Part shown: positions 24,201-35,900 of the stretch, piece after piece
Numbering within the stretch: the stretch's first letter is position 1
Layout of the letters: every line of letters starts with the position of its first letter
Origin: Colias croceus
Taxonomy: Eukaryota; Arthropoda; Insecta; Lepidoptera; Pieridae
DNA: 64,000 nucleotides
Reading direction: 5' to 3'
NCBI RefSeq assembly: GCF_905220415.1
Contig: NC_059544.1
Location: forward strand, 4,466,501 to 4,530,500
Position numbers and translations under genes: made by a program
The notes under the pieces: generated by a model
Databases searched by the model: none
Seen by the model: the letters and a program-made list of their open reading frames with translations, nothing else
Told to the model about the DNA's origin: nothing

Positions 24201-26461
24201 AAGGTACACGAATTAGATTTTAAAACTATAGATATTAAATATCTTTTCATTATGTAAAAGTTTAAGATAAAAGGAAGTAATAATTACCTCTGGAAAACAT
24301 CGTGATCGAATACGACATAAATTACTCTTATACTCATTCAAAATGTTATCTAGAAGGATTGATTATAATAGTTAGTATGTAGAGAAACATAATATGAGGC
24401 ATGTTGGGACGTAGAAGGCAGTTTAATTCAAAGTGTTGTATAGTACTTGGCGTAATTAGTTGACTGTATGCGTTAGCACGTACGGAGTCCTAGGGCACTA
24501 GTTTTATATGGGACGTCTTTGAAATAGCAGTTTTAGGTAGGAAATTTAAATGAGTGAGTATTTTGTAAATTCATGTACTTGGGTGATTCGCATAATGTTT
24601 TCTGTATCAGGTAGTTGAACGATGCGTAATAATGCGGAAATGAATAATATTATTAGGTATCACATTAAAATATGCTTAGTTTATGGGCAAAATGCTTATG
24701 TAGTGTAATTAAAGCATGATCTTTAAGTTATTTATAGAAAGTAACATTTTATGATTCACTTAAAATACACACAATGTACTTTCAGATTAATGACAAGATG
24801 ATACTGAAGTTGCTACAAAACCGTGGGTTCAAATAGAGATACTTAGACCAAACAATAATATGTCTCTTATAATGTGAACAGATGAAATATTTGTGAAAAT
24901 TATTTGGTTACATCATAATATAATCACATGTAATATAATAAAATAAGGTTACGTAAATTTATCTGAGTATAAATAAAATCGGAAGTTTACAAAATAATAT
25001 TTTAGCATTATAATATTTTAAAAATAACTTCAGAGACGGGTTAGAAACGACAAAGCTAATAACATGTTCTTTGTGAATTCCGTGTATTCTCCACTTGAAA
25101 CAAATATTGTCTTGTAGGGACAAATATTTGCAATCTAGTACTTATTCGCAAGCTAAAGCATAACTCTCAGAATAATATATTTCAAAATCTACATAAGCTA
25201 TATTCATGTGCAAAAATAAATATTATCTATCTTAAGTACGTTAACACTAAAATTGTTTGTATATAAATATAAATAGTGACTTAGTTAGTAGCACGAATAA
25301 CTAATAGTTACTACGTAAGTAGTTAATAATAATATTGTACGCAACTAGTATTTTTTACAAATAACTAAAAACTAAAAAGAAACTATTATATGTTACGTTT
25401 TATCATGTTTTTTCTAAAACGAAAAGAGGCTGCAGCGAGAGTTAATTTCTTGATGAAATATCGCCAAATGTTTGTTTTGATTCAGATCTTTGAAACAAAC
25501 ATTAATACTGTTGGTAGAAACTCCTATTAAACTTTATAATTTACCGTAAAGTAAATTTATAAATGTGATTTTGTATCAATTTGAGCGAATAAAAATGAGA
25601 GAGAAGTAGAGTCAAACAAATTATTAGTTTATAATAGCACGGTTCTTATCAAACGAAATGAATAGATTAAAACAGGATGAATCTATTGAGAATTAAATCC
25701 ATCAAAAGGACGTTCCAAATCAGCTCTGATTTTCCTGCAGCACCATCAGAGTAACTTGATGGTTATAGAATAACAATGACTGTAGAAGTGTAGAGTTATA
25801 AGGTCGGCGTATTTTTATTTTTTATTAAAAGAAAAAATAAAGGTATGGACGAAATTAAACTTATTAAAAATATATTAATTAGCTATAATTAAAAGCTCTA
25901 TGATGCTGTTTTGAACTATGTTATTATACATTTTCTATTTAACAGGTTGTGATTTCATATCGTTGAATGTGTGGGTTTTTAAGAGATTCATATTCTGCAC
26001 TTCAAATGTTATCAATCCTACAATTAACTTTCAGAAAATACGTCAGTTTTACACTTGGTTGTTCGTACGAATATTTATCATAAATTTCTTATTAGGTAGC
26101 AAACGTTATTTTCAAAATTTGTGAAAAATAACAAATTCTTATAATATCTACTGTTTCAGTACCGAAATACAGATTGGTATAAAGCTATATGGTATGAAAA
26201 CAAGAAGATATATTTCAGGATTTGTGATAGTAAAGTAGTTGCTAAGAGAATGCCAGTAAAATATACTCACCCAAATTTACTTACATTAAACCACGTTGTG
26301 ATCAATTTCCATTTGAGTCGTGAGTACGGATGTAGTTTTGGGTCCTCAGCGCGACTGAAATCTATGTTCAACAGTTTTGTAGCCACAAACACTAAGTGTA
26401 GGAACGCTACCACGTATACAAGGATGCGTATATTGCTATTTAATAATATATGGGTTGTCAT
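21201..26461 (-). CDS. AIG1: AIG1/ADTRP-family membrane protein (FAHFA-hydrolase-like)
   Basis: Four exons: 26461-26285, 22960-22835, 22187-21967, 21414-21201, joined in phase through GTAAGT or GTACGT donors to give 245 aa, the length I recall for human AIG1. Hydrophobic helices alternate along the whole chain, as in this multi-pass family. Recognisable blocks are RLKWKLITTWFN (Thr55 would be the nucleophile position), ASIRHLIF, FADILFWLL..NRELL (about 102-118), IPIWAHHSMHT (127-137, the conserved His motif) and GDFVYPLLRTW in the last exon. Known members are threonine hydrolases that cleave fatty-acid esters of hydroxy fatty acids; that role here is inferred from family. Introns hold a LINE tail (22630) and a Helitron (23839). 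The stop is TGA. The 3.3-kb first intron could hide a further alternative exon. Confidence 0.88.
22630..22790 (-). mobile_element. LINE/SINE 3'-end fragment
   Basis: Starts with an AAT-repeat tail and AATAAAATCTTTATTTG, then GTATTAAGGGGACCTGTTCC and TTCCCTAGGAAATT. The 52312-52445 fragment has a related layout (CTTTATTGAG ... GTTAAGGAAGACAGTTCC). Lies in an intron of the AIG1-like gene. Confidence 0.5.
23839..24056 (+). mobile_element. Helitron-like element, full length
   Basis: A|TCCATACTAATATTATAAA start, CTGTCTGTCTGT, a shared core, hairpin GCGGGCGATGCCGCGGG and CTAG|T end. Very similar to the 17194 copy, slightly shorter internally. Sits in the first intron of the AIG1-like gene. Confidence 0.8.
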
Positions 26462-26654
26462 GATGCACGTTTGTAACGTTGGACTGAGTGGTACTCTGCG
26501 GACGCAGGTATATTAGTTTGGTTTTAAGTATATTTACAGGTGTAGAAGTCTCTTTCATTGTTTGTTTTTTAATATTGTATTGTCATAGGTTCATGTTTTT
26601 GTGGTTATATAATATATATAAATGACTAAGTACCTGGCAGAAAACTGAGCGTAA

Positions 26655-27241
26655 GGCTTAGCACGCACTGCGGTTAAACGTACGCGTTTTATCGTAGGTC
26701 TGAAACCGCAAAAAAATGTAACACATAGTTTTCTACACAAGCGCACACATTAGTGACGTTTTTCAGTGACTGATTTTAAAAACGTAACTTGCTACATTTT
26801 GATCGCGGTTTGCAAACGCGCGTTTTTTTGTGTCCTATAGTAATAGTATGGTAGCGCACGCACAGCGTTTAACCGCATTCGGTTTTATATTGCTTGCTAC
26901 GGCTTGTAATAATTTATCAAAGGTACTAATAGACATTCAGTAGTAATTAAAAAATGTATCGGGATGCTCTCGCACATCATTGTACATTTTGCAAAAGTAT
27001 CCTTTTAAATGTCTTTGATCTGTTAGCGGATGTACCCAGTACTTATGGCGGCGGCGTTGTTTACGACTTTTGCTTCTTATATTTCAAAATCAAAGCCACA
27101 ACACATGCTACTCGCCAGAAATCCATGATGGTACTGACATAAAATTAAGCAAAACGCGAGCCGCAATGCGTGTTCGTATGCGGTTTTGCGTTTTCAGCTA
27201 TTCCTGTGCTGCTCGCGTTTAACCGCAGTGCGTGCTAAGCC
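26655..27241. mobile_element. MITE with 26-bp perfect terminal inverted repeats, TAA target duplication
   Basis: Ends are exact inverted copies over 26 bp (starting GGCTTAGCACGCACTGCGG), flanked by TAA at 26652-26654 and 27242-27244. A partial internal copy of the end (GCGTTTAACCGCATTCGG) lies near 26868. 587 bp with no transposase. GG-starting ends plus a 3-bp TAA duplication point to PIF/Harbinger. Lies between the AIG1-like gene and the first pseudo-lipase. Confidence 0.75.
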
Positions 27242-27419
27242 TAATAGCACTGACTTCCAATAATTATTCCTCATATTTTTATTTCGGAGTTCGTACAATA
27301 AGTGTCAAGTAGTTTTCATACAAAAATGTTGACAATGTACCTACTTTATACGAGAAATGTCGGTAAGCAGTATATGGGTATTGCTGAAAATGAAAATACA
27401 AAAATATATTCTGTTAGAA

Positions 27420-27425
27420 TTTATT
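27420..27425 (-). terminator. polyadenylation signal AATAAA
   Basis: Minus-strand AATAAA about 60 nt past the stop codon of the lipase-like gene ending at 27486. Confidence 0.5.
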
Positions 27426-27485
27426 TTTACACAAACGTCTGCTTCATAACATCAAATTAAATTTAGATTCTTCTTTTTTCTTAGA

Positions 27486-29677
27486 CTAATAGGGATATCT
27501 TCTGCCGGTGTTAATGCGATAGACTCCATTTCTAAAAAAAGGTAATTTTAAAGTTATTAAATGATAATGTTGTAGGTACCTACTAAAGATATGGTATGAA
27601 CAATATATTATATCGTTGTTATTCATTATAAAAACATTTGTGATAACATCAATGCACACATATTACATTATTATAAATAACTTGTTGTTTATTCCTTCGA
27701 TGGAATTAAAAAAAAAGTTTAGCGAATAAATTAAGTGAAAACACACATTTTTTAAACTTACCCGAATTTGGACATAGCGTTGGTACCAATTGGGAAAAGT
27801 ATACCACGGCATCTATTCAACCTCATTTCAGCGAAGGAGTTGCAGGAATGAGCGTTCAAATGGCTATGGGTAAGAGAAGCGGCGAAGAGTTCCCAAGCGC
27901 GCTGGTGGCTGCAAGCGCTGGAGAGGAAACAGCCTGGCTGGCCTTCACCGCCGTTCGCATAGATGTCCACGTGCCCCAAATTAGTTCCAATCCCATTTGG
28001 CAGAAGTCCGAACCCATCTGTGTGGATCACTTCTACGTATTTTGCGTCACTGCTTTTGAGTCTGTTCGAATTTGTGCCCCATTGGTTTCCAGATGGGTCG
28101 AGTCCTGTGAAGGAAAATGTGTGCATGTTGATAAATTCACCAGAACCCCTTTGTTACATGCATTTCATTTCTAAAACATACAATAATTCAAATACTTTTT
28201 TAACTTTCAAGTATTACAAACGTTCAGGACACATAAAATTATGATTGAGATACAAGATTATGTCTTAGGCCAAATACTTTTTACAACATTCAATTAAATA
28301 ATTTTGCCATTAATGATCTTACCTGTAATTCTAGCAACTTGTCCGTTGACACCTCTGCCTGCGTAGCCAGCAACGTGGGCTCCGAGACCAAAGCCTACAA
28401 TATGAATACTGCCGTATGCAGCCACTCCAGCTTCTACTAGCTGACTGATCAGCGAACCCAGGTAAGCACCAACACTGGGGACGGCGTTCACGGCGTTAGT
28501 GTAACTTTGCAGGGAATACTGAGACCAATCCACAACGATCACTTCAGCGTCTTCCACTTGGAGCAAAGCTGAAAGAATAATATGATGATTATTACTTGTT
28601 TATAACTAGTATATTATTATATTATCTGTATAATATATGCTTTGTGTGTTAGTGCTGTTTAGCAGTTGTTCTGATAAGTGTCGATATTTTAGTAGCATAT
28701 AATCCACCAAGATTCAGAATTAGTGAATGTGTGTAGTTTTGTAAGTTTTATATAATAGGTATTAATGTGATTACCGTTTTGAACCGTTGGATTCAAAGTA
28801 GTGTCTCCTGATCCACCGTGCCCGTGGACAATAATTGTAGTGTTGCGAGTCAAGACCATAGAAGTTTCTTGAATAGATGCTAATGAACTATTGAATACTT
28901 CGGGATTTAAGCTTGCTCTGAAAAGTTTTAAGAATAATTATTGTGAGCTGGTTCTGACAACATTATAAGTATTAAAATTTCATGTTTGGATTAAGACAAA
29001 TGATAGCGAATAAAATAATATTTAATAATCAAATATAAAAATCAATTTAAATTCTTCTCGTCCCCTTCGTCGATTTTCGTAAGGTCGATTTATTTTATTG
29101 AAGCAGAATGATACTGTTTAATAATATATTGTAATTTTATATTTACCTCGTAAACAGTAAATACTCGTTGAAGCTTCCCTGCTTTGACGAACGCGGACCA
29201 AACGAATGCAACGCATTGCAAGCTGCAATATTAAAACATTTGTTTAACGTGACTGATTGAGATAATCTTAATATAATATATAAATCTCGTGTCACAATGT
29301 TTGTCCTCAATAGACTCCTAAATCACTTAACCGATTATAATAAAATTCGCACACCATGTGCACAGTTCGATCCAACTTGAGAGATAAGATAGTTTAAATC
29401 TCAAATCGTTTTAGAGAAAGCGGGCGAAGCCGCAGGCGGTAAGCTAGTACAATTATAATTTATAACATTGTTTCATAAAAGTTATTTATATAACCTTTAC
29501 TTTACAACCCACTCAAGACATTTGTAATGCCAGTCTAGAAATAATAACATTTGTTATAAACGATAGCGGATTCACATCGCGATCTACAAAGGAATATAAA
29601 TAAGATTTCTCGAAGTTACATTAAATATTTTACTTACCCACTAAAGCGGCTGAAACTAATATAAGTTTAGGAAACAT
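27486..29677 (-). CDS. lipase-like protein without catalytic serine (GFGLG), tandem copy 1
   Basis: Six exons: 29677-29638, 29222-29147, 28917-28775, 28568-28323, 28104-27762, 27531-27486; phases match throughout, 297 aa, TAG stop. A signal peptide is at residues 1-17 (MFPKLILVSAALVA). The fold markers of the pancreatic lipase family follow in order: TIIVHGHGG (about 68-76), VIVVDWSQYS, the elbow VGFGLGAHVAGY, RITGLDPSG and CSHQRAW. Glycine 147 replaces the catalytic serine, and the preceding His is Phe; Asp171 and His235 are kept. It therefore should not hydrolyse esters but may bind lipid or act in another way, as known for serine-lacking relatives such as fly yolk proteins. It is intact with no stop or frameshift, so it is probably functional, not a pseudogene. 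Exon lengths 40, 246 and 343 nt are identical to those of its neighbour at 32915-36392, showing tandem duplication. Likely secreted. Confidence 0.92.
29266..29447 (+). mobile_element. Helitron-like element in pseudo-lipase intron 1
   Basis: A|TCTTAATATAATATATAAAT start, CTCGTGTCACAATG, CAACTTGAGAGATAAGATAG, hairpin GCGGGCGAAGCCGCAGGC and CTAG|T end. Its left half matches the 2111 and 50393 copies; its right end has the other terminus type (GGTAAGCTAG). Confidence 0.75.
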
Positions 29678-32144
29678 TCTACGTTCAACGTCTCTTAGCA
29701 ATTTCTATCAAAATTCTAATGGTTTGCGATTCGCAACCAGCCTTTTATGTAGATTTTAATTTGATTATTCATAATCGATAACACTGATAAAAATAATTGA
29801 ACATCAAATAAAACTTATCTTTATCGAGCGATTCACTTTGATCTTAATTTCTATTTGATTGATAAGCTAATCCTTTAATATCAAATCTTTTTTAGTTGTA
29901 AAACAAATCTGTAACAAAGAAATTGTTTCCGTTTATTGATAAGGTTTATTGTGAACGTAGGACGTAAAGAGTGTGGATTACCTACGTCACTAGTATAACA
30001 AAATGTGACATTAAAAAGTACGTATTCTTTTAAATTTCAGCAAAAATAGATTACTTATATTATGTTAAATGAAGATTTAACTGATTTTTTTTTATTTCGT
30101 TTGATATCCATCACATCCTATTGAAGTCACCATACTGAATTTAGGCAAAATCCATACTAATATTATAAATGCGAAAGTAACTCTGTCTGTCTGTCTGTTA
30201 CTCAATCACGCCTAAACTACTGAACCAATTTGCATGAAATTTGGTATGGAGATATTTTGATACCCGAGAAAGGACATTCTCATTTCATTCATTCATATTT
30301 TATTGCGAAATATGTACCACGGGCGAAGCCGGGGCGGACCACTAGTAAACTTTATAAAGGCTGATATATTATACAAATCAAGGAAAATAGTATATTATTA
30401 TGCAGTACTGTCTACAGCTCATCCAATTTATGCTTCCTGTTTTCATATTGTACAATTTCTGCATAACTTCATCTGCAAAAGACAATTTTTTATGAAATCC
30501 TAAATGATTGCCATATTAATTGGCATAATTAGTTAGCATGCAGTTAACACACGTTAGTTCTGTAAGGATAACAGGAACGCCTTACGCCGTTCGGGTAATT
30601 CTATACGATAAGTAGGTATTTACGTTACTAGGCTTCCTGTTAATACTTTTAGCTGGTCACTGAACTATAATTAACGATGTTTACCTACTTTTCAATTTTA
30701 AATTAATTAACATACCGTTGTTATCTGTCAAATTTTCTCGATAGGATTTCGTTATCGTTCATAATTAGGTACCTAGTTATTAATATAAGTATTTTTAATT
30801 TTACGTTTATTTTCTTAGATATTATTATTACAATTACTACAACGTAGCCTTTTGGTATTATCTTTAAATGTATAGCTATCAGCATTAGAATTATTTATAG
30901 GTATAGGTATCTAACCTTGATAAATAGGCTAAAAATATAATTGATAATTACTATTTATTTTAGCAAATAAACCGATACAAGTCTATCTCTTTTACTGCCA
31001 ATAACAAATCAAAATTAATTTATTAGTCAACTTGTTTATGAAGAAGTATATCTGCATGATTCTTGTTGTTTAAGTTAGCTGGAAGACGCAGCTTTCACGG
31101 GGTTAAATTTTCCTATGAGCTTACCAGCCTATTTTTGCATGAAAGAGAGACATATCCATCCAATGATAAATTAATTTAAAAATATTCATAATTTTAGTTG
31201 CATTCATATTGTGCATAGGTTCATTCATTCATAGGTAAAGCATTTACTTTAAATAAAATAGTTATAGTGTGTTAATTTTTACTATTTCATTATATATTAA
31301 TTTTGAACCTGAAAAAGTAACATATATAGATTAAGATTATTTATATATATTTTATTTATTTATAATACATTTATTTATATATTTATAATATTATTACAAT
31401 ATATTTGTAATAATATTTATTTATTTATAATATAAATAATATCACCTCCTTTCAGGATGATTTTGCGTATGTCTAGTGGTGAACTTTGATAATATAATAT
31501 CTTATCTACTACAGCAAATATATTTTGTACCATTTCGGCAAAGCTAAGACAATAATAGTGTCTTATTTAAGATAATATTAAAGTCGGCTTTGTAATTGTT
31601 GATTATAATTTATAATGACAATAGCGAAGCGAAGCGTCAGCGGTTGTGAATTGTATTAGTTTAAAACGTCATAAGTTTTCTGAAAATAAGAAGGAAAATT
31701 TTCTCAAAAAAAAAATAACACATGGAGAACATTTTCATCAATAACATGTTGCAGTCATATAATTAAATAATAGTATATAAGCGAAACTATACCATAATAA
31801 TTATACACGCCTTCGTCATTAATTATACTGATACTACGTCCATATTTGATTAATGTTGATTAGATCCTTAATTATTGCTGGTAAAATGTACATATTATTA
31901 TATTCTAAAAGCCAAATTAGGATTTTGAAAATACAAATTAGTTTTGAACATTATTTTCTAAAAATTGTTTTAAAAACTGCATAAAGGAGAGATAATAAAA
32001 TTATATTTTCCGGACAGAAAACCTGACCTGGCACTTTAAATACAAGAAGATATTGTGTCATTATAAGTAGCAACTGAGTATGATTATTAAGAAACTGAGT
32101 TGCATAGAAATTGATGGATATGAAAGCGGATATTATGTTGAATT
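29678..32144. other. intergenic region between the two pseudo-lipases (upstream part)
   Basis: Promoter side of the 27486-29677 gene and AT-rich spacer. It contains the Helitron copy at 30151-30345 and a very AT-rich block at 31330-31445 with an inverted repeat around AATATTATTACAA. No gene seen. Confidence 0.5.
30151..30345 (+). mobile_element. Helitron-like element, chimeric ends
   Basis: Left half is the 17194 type (TCCATACTAATATTATAAA through CCCGAGAAAGGACAT). Right half is ATTGCGAAATATGTACCACG plus the hairpin GGGCGAAGCCGGGGCGGACC and CTAG|T. A CATTCATT stretch bridges the two. Confidence 0.75.
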
Positions 32145-32454
32145 TAGGGTCCGTTCCCACAGACCGGCTCAGAGAGGAGAGTAGATTCTTATCACGTTGA
32201 AAACAGTGTTTTTAGTATTTGTAGTATGACATATTTTTGCATGTGCACTGCTTTTGGCAACAAGAATGTTTGAACGCGTTTCGTATATAAAATAATAAGA
32301 GGAGGTGACCGGCTACGATCGCGTCCGATCCGCTTTCAGATTGCTTCCAGCCGGTCTGTGTGGAATGCTACATAGACTCCAAGCGTAAACTATCCGGAAA
32401 AATGAGCGCCGATGCTTTCCAAGTGTGTCAGCCGCTCTGTGTGAACGGACCCTA
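32145..32454. mobile_element. MITE with imperfect terminal inverted repeats (TAGGGTCCGTTC)
   Basis: Left end TAGGGTCCGTTCCCACAGAC; the right end read in reverse is TAGGGTCCGTTCACACAGAG, followed on both sides by CGGCT. A further inner copy (CCGGTCTGTGTGGAATG) lies near 32355. About 310 bp, no coding capacity, target duplication unclear. hAT-like ends are possible but not proven. Confidence 0.6.
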
Positions 32455-32901
32455 GCTGACAGTATTCATATTTCTATTGAAAATGTAGAATACTATTGTT
32501 ACTTGTACTTTTATACTATCATTAAGTTTCCTTTATCCTTATTAATTGCAGCCTGAGGTAAAATACGTTTTTGATAACTAGGATACGAAAGTCGCTGTCC
32601 GAGTCAATGATTGATTAAATGAATATTAATAGATTATAGATTATTGAAGATATATAACTATTAATAATTATTTTAGATATTTTATCACGTCACGAACACT
32701 AAATTAACATAAACAAAATTAAATTAAAAACAATATTATTCCTTAAATATATTTTTCTTACACTCAAGTTATGGCATACAATGTTTACTAAAATTTATAA
32801 ACATAATTAATTACTTTACACGAACACAGAAAGAAGTCTTCGTCATTATTCATTTAAGTAATACTAAATACAGATAAATTCTTTCGATCAATCGCTTATG
32901 T

Positions 32902-32907
32902 TTTATT
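32902..32907 (-). terminator. polyadenylation signal AATAAA
   Basis: Minus-strand AATAAA about 8 nt past the stop codon of the lipase-like gene ending at 32915. Confidence 0.45.
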
Positions 32908-32914
32908 TTATGAT

Positions 32915-35900
32915 TTAATACCAACTTAAATAAAATGGATAGGTTCCTCGAGTATTTAGCCTGTATATGCCGCTTCTGAAAATAAAATAATAAATCTTTT
33001 AAAAACGAAGATAAATTTGACTTAAAATAGTAAAATAACTACACAATCGGTTATAAGTATTGTATCACATTAACAATAAAGCTTTTAAAAAGCTCTTGTA
33101 CACAGCTAGTGTCAATCCTTGCAACTATACCATTGATCCTTATTCAGACTAAAGAAAGAAAGAAAGAAAAGACAGAAAGTTCAAAAGTATATAGGTACAT
33201 GTATAATATTAAAATTTAATAAACATAAACTTACCCCAGCTTAACCAAAGAGTTCGTGCCCATCGGGTAAAGAAAGCCTCTACACCTGTTAAAGGCCATC
33301 TGACTCAACGAACTACATTGATTGCCTTGCAAATGCGTGTATGCTAGCGACGCAGCGAAATATTCCCAGGCACGGTTGTGGCAACAAGGCCTATTTAGAA
33401 AGCATCCCGGCTGGCTATCCCCCCCATTCGGGTAGAAGTCGGCGTGTCCCAGCGGAGTTCCAATTCCATTAGGGAACATGCCGCCGGTGTCAGAGTGAAT
33501 AACTTCCACATATTTAGCGTCTGCCTTGTTTAAGCGTTGCGAATTTGAACCCCATTGATTGCCAGCTGGATCCAAACCTATGGGAAATAAACATCGATAT
33601 GATATAGTCAATTATGGTTGAATAAGAGGCATGTTTATATTTGAGTAAGATAAGGCAAGAGAAAGTGGCATAATTTTTAAGTTTTTTTTCATATTAGCGA
33701 ATAAATACTATATAAACATGATTTTAATCAGATAATACGAGGCTAATGATGTTACAGTGCACTATAAATTGATACACTTTTTTATTTAATATGCTTCAAG
33801 AAAATGAGTCACATACCGGTAATTCTAGCAACTTCTCCGCCAAGACTTCTTCCAGCGTAACCAACGACATGTGCGCCAAGATCAAATCCAACCATATGTA
33901 TAGTATCAAGAGTGGCTATATTCGCTTGAACCAGCTGCTCAATTACTTCTGCCAAACTGGTGCCTACACTGGGCACAGCACTCACGGCATTGCTGTAACT
34001 CTGTAGAGAATATTGAGACCAATCTACTACGATCACGTTGACGTCTTCGTTTGTTAGTAAAGCTGGAAGAGAAATCAATAAAATTGTATTTGCCATGTTG
34101 TCTTAGAAAAATTTTAATATAATTTTTAAAATGTTATCGTTATTTCGCTTCAAATACTATATATCTAAAGTGCGTGTTACTACAAATAATCAACACTAAA
34201 TACTATCAATAATGACTATCTTGGAAGTCATAACATACGTTATTAAACTTTTTAAAACAAACATTCAATTACAACAAAACATGTTTACAAATTGAAAACA
34301 TACATAATAAACGTTTTAGTATATCAAATTATATTATTATTTATTACTAGCTTACCGCCCGCGGCTTCGCCCGCTTTGTCTAAAACCTAATAAATTATAC
34401 ACTAAAACCTTCCTCTTGAATCACTAAAAACGCATCAAAATATTTTGTGTAGTTTTAAATATTTAAGCATACATAGGGACAGAGAAAGCGACTTTTTTAT
34501 ACTATATACCTAGTGATACTATTATATTATATTATTATAGGTACTGTATTTGTTGCAACACACATTCACTACAATAAGAAGTATGTATGTTAAAACAAAC
34601 ATTTACGTGTAGGTTGTAAAAGTTTTGAACTAACCATCTTTAACAGTTGGGTTAATACTGGTATAGGCTGTTCCCTCATGTCCATGTACAATGATCGTAG
34701 TATTGCGAGTTGAGTTCAAGGAAGTTTCAGCAATCGACTCTAACGTGCTATTGAATATTTCGGGTTCCCGCGGATTGTTTCTGTGGAAAAAGTTGAGTAA
34801 GGAGTTTAATATGTAACTAGTTATGTCCCGCGCTTTTACCCGCTTTTCCCCGTTCTCGTTGCTTTAAGCGTGATCATATAATATAATACCTCACCCAAAC
34901 AGCAAAATGAATTACCAAATTATTTTAATTAACAAGTATTTTTAATTACTTCGGGCACTGCGAAACAACATACGGTTTTCCTGTCTTTCAATAATATCTT
35001 CGAGCCATCCTCGATTTATGGGTGATTTAGCACTGAAATAAATTTAAAATCGGACCAGTAATTTCTGAAATAATAAAACAGTAACATAATTCTTACAGAA
35101 CAAAGACTTGAAGACGAATTGAGACCCTCCCTTTTTGAAGTAGGTTAAAAACAATGCTTCGTAAATGTGTGTTATTAATTTTCGTCTGTTCTAAGCTTTG
35201 CTGGAGAGGTATTTATTATTCACTCCTCGCAACCGAACTTAATACCTCTCTGATTATAACATTTATGCGATTCTGAAATGTTCTTAATGTAATTATAGTC
35301 TAGTGGGAACTTTAACGTGGAATTTATTGGGAATGGAAATGTTTTTTTTTTCATTACAGGTCATTGTTTTATTTCAGCAACGATTTAAATTTCACATCAC
35401 ATCTTTAGTTGGTTGCCTGGAAAAAATCACTTATTAGTGATAAGGCCGCCATCTGTGCTGTGTCTTCTTTTAGTATAAGTTTTCTTTTTGTAATTTTTGT
35501 TGGCAGTACAATAAAGTATTTAAATAAATAAATAAATAAATAAATTTATATGATTCACCCTTTTTCAATTTTTTATATATTGTAATAGTGTATTTGAATT
35601 TTCATATCAAGTTTAGTATTGAGCTCAAGAGTTATTTTTGTTGTAGAACTAAGTATGTGCCATGAAACAGGACAAATATTTCAGGACAAATATTAAACTA
35701 TATATGTAATAGTTATTACGAAAAGTACAGTATAAATAATTTACCTCGTATACGCCAGATATACATTTAAAGTTCCTTGTCTCTCTATACTAGGTTCTAC
35801 GGATTGTGCTACGCAGCCATTACATACTGAAAAAAAGCAATTTAAATTACCCCCATTATTTATGTAATATACAACGTCCTGTGACTTGTAAAATATAAAA

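Noticed and set aside
27848..28244. Two long plus-strand frames of 108 and 93 codons
   Set aside because: Antisense shadows of the lipase-like exon at 27762-28104.
33791..34006. 71-codon plus-strand frame
   Set aside because: Antisense shadow of the exon at 33817-34062.
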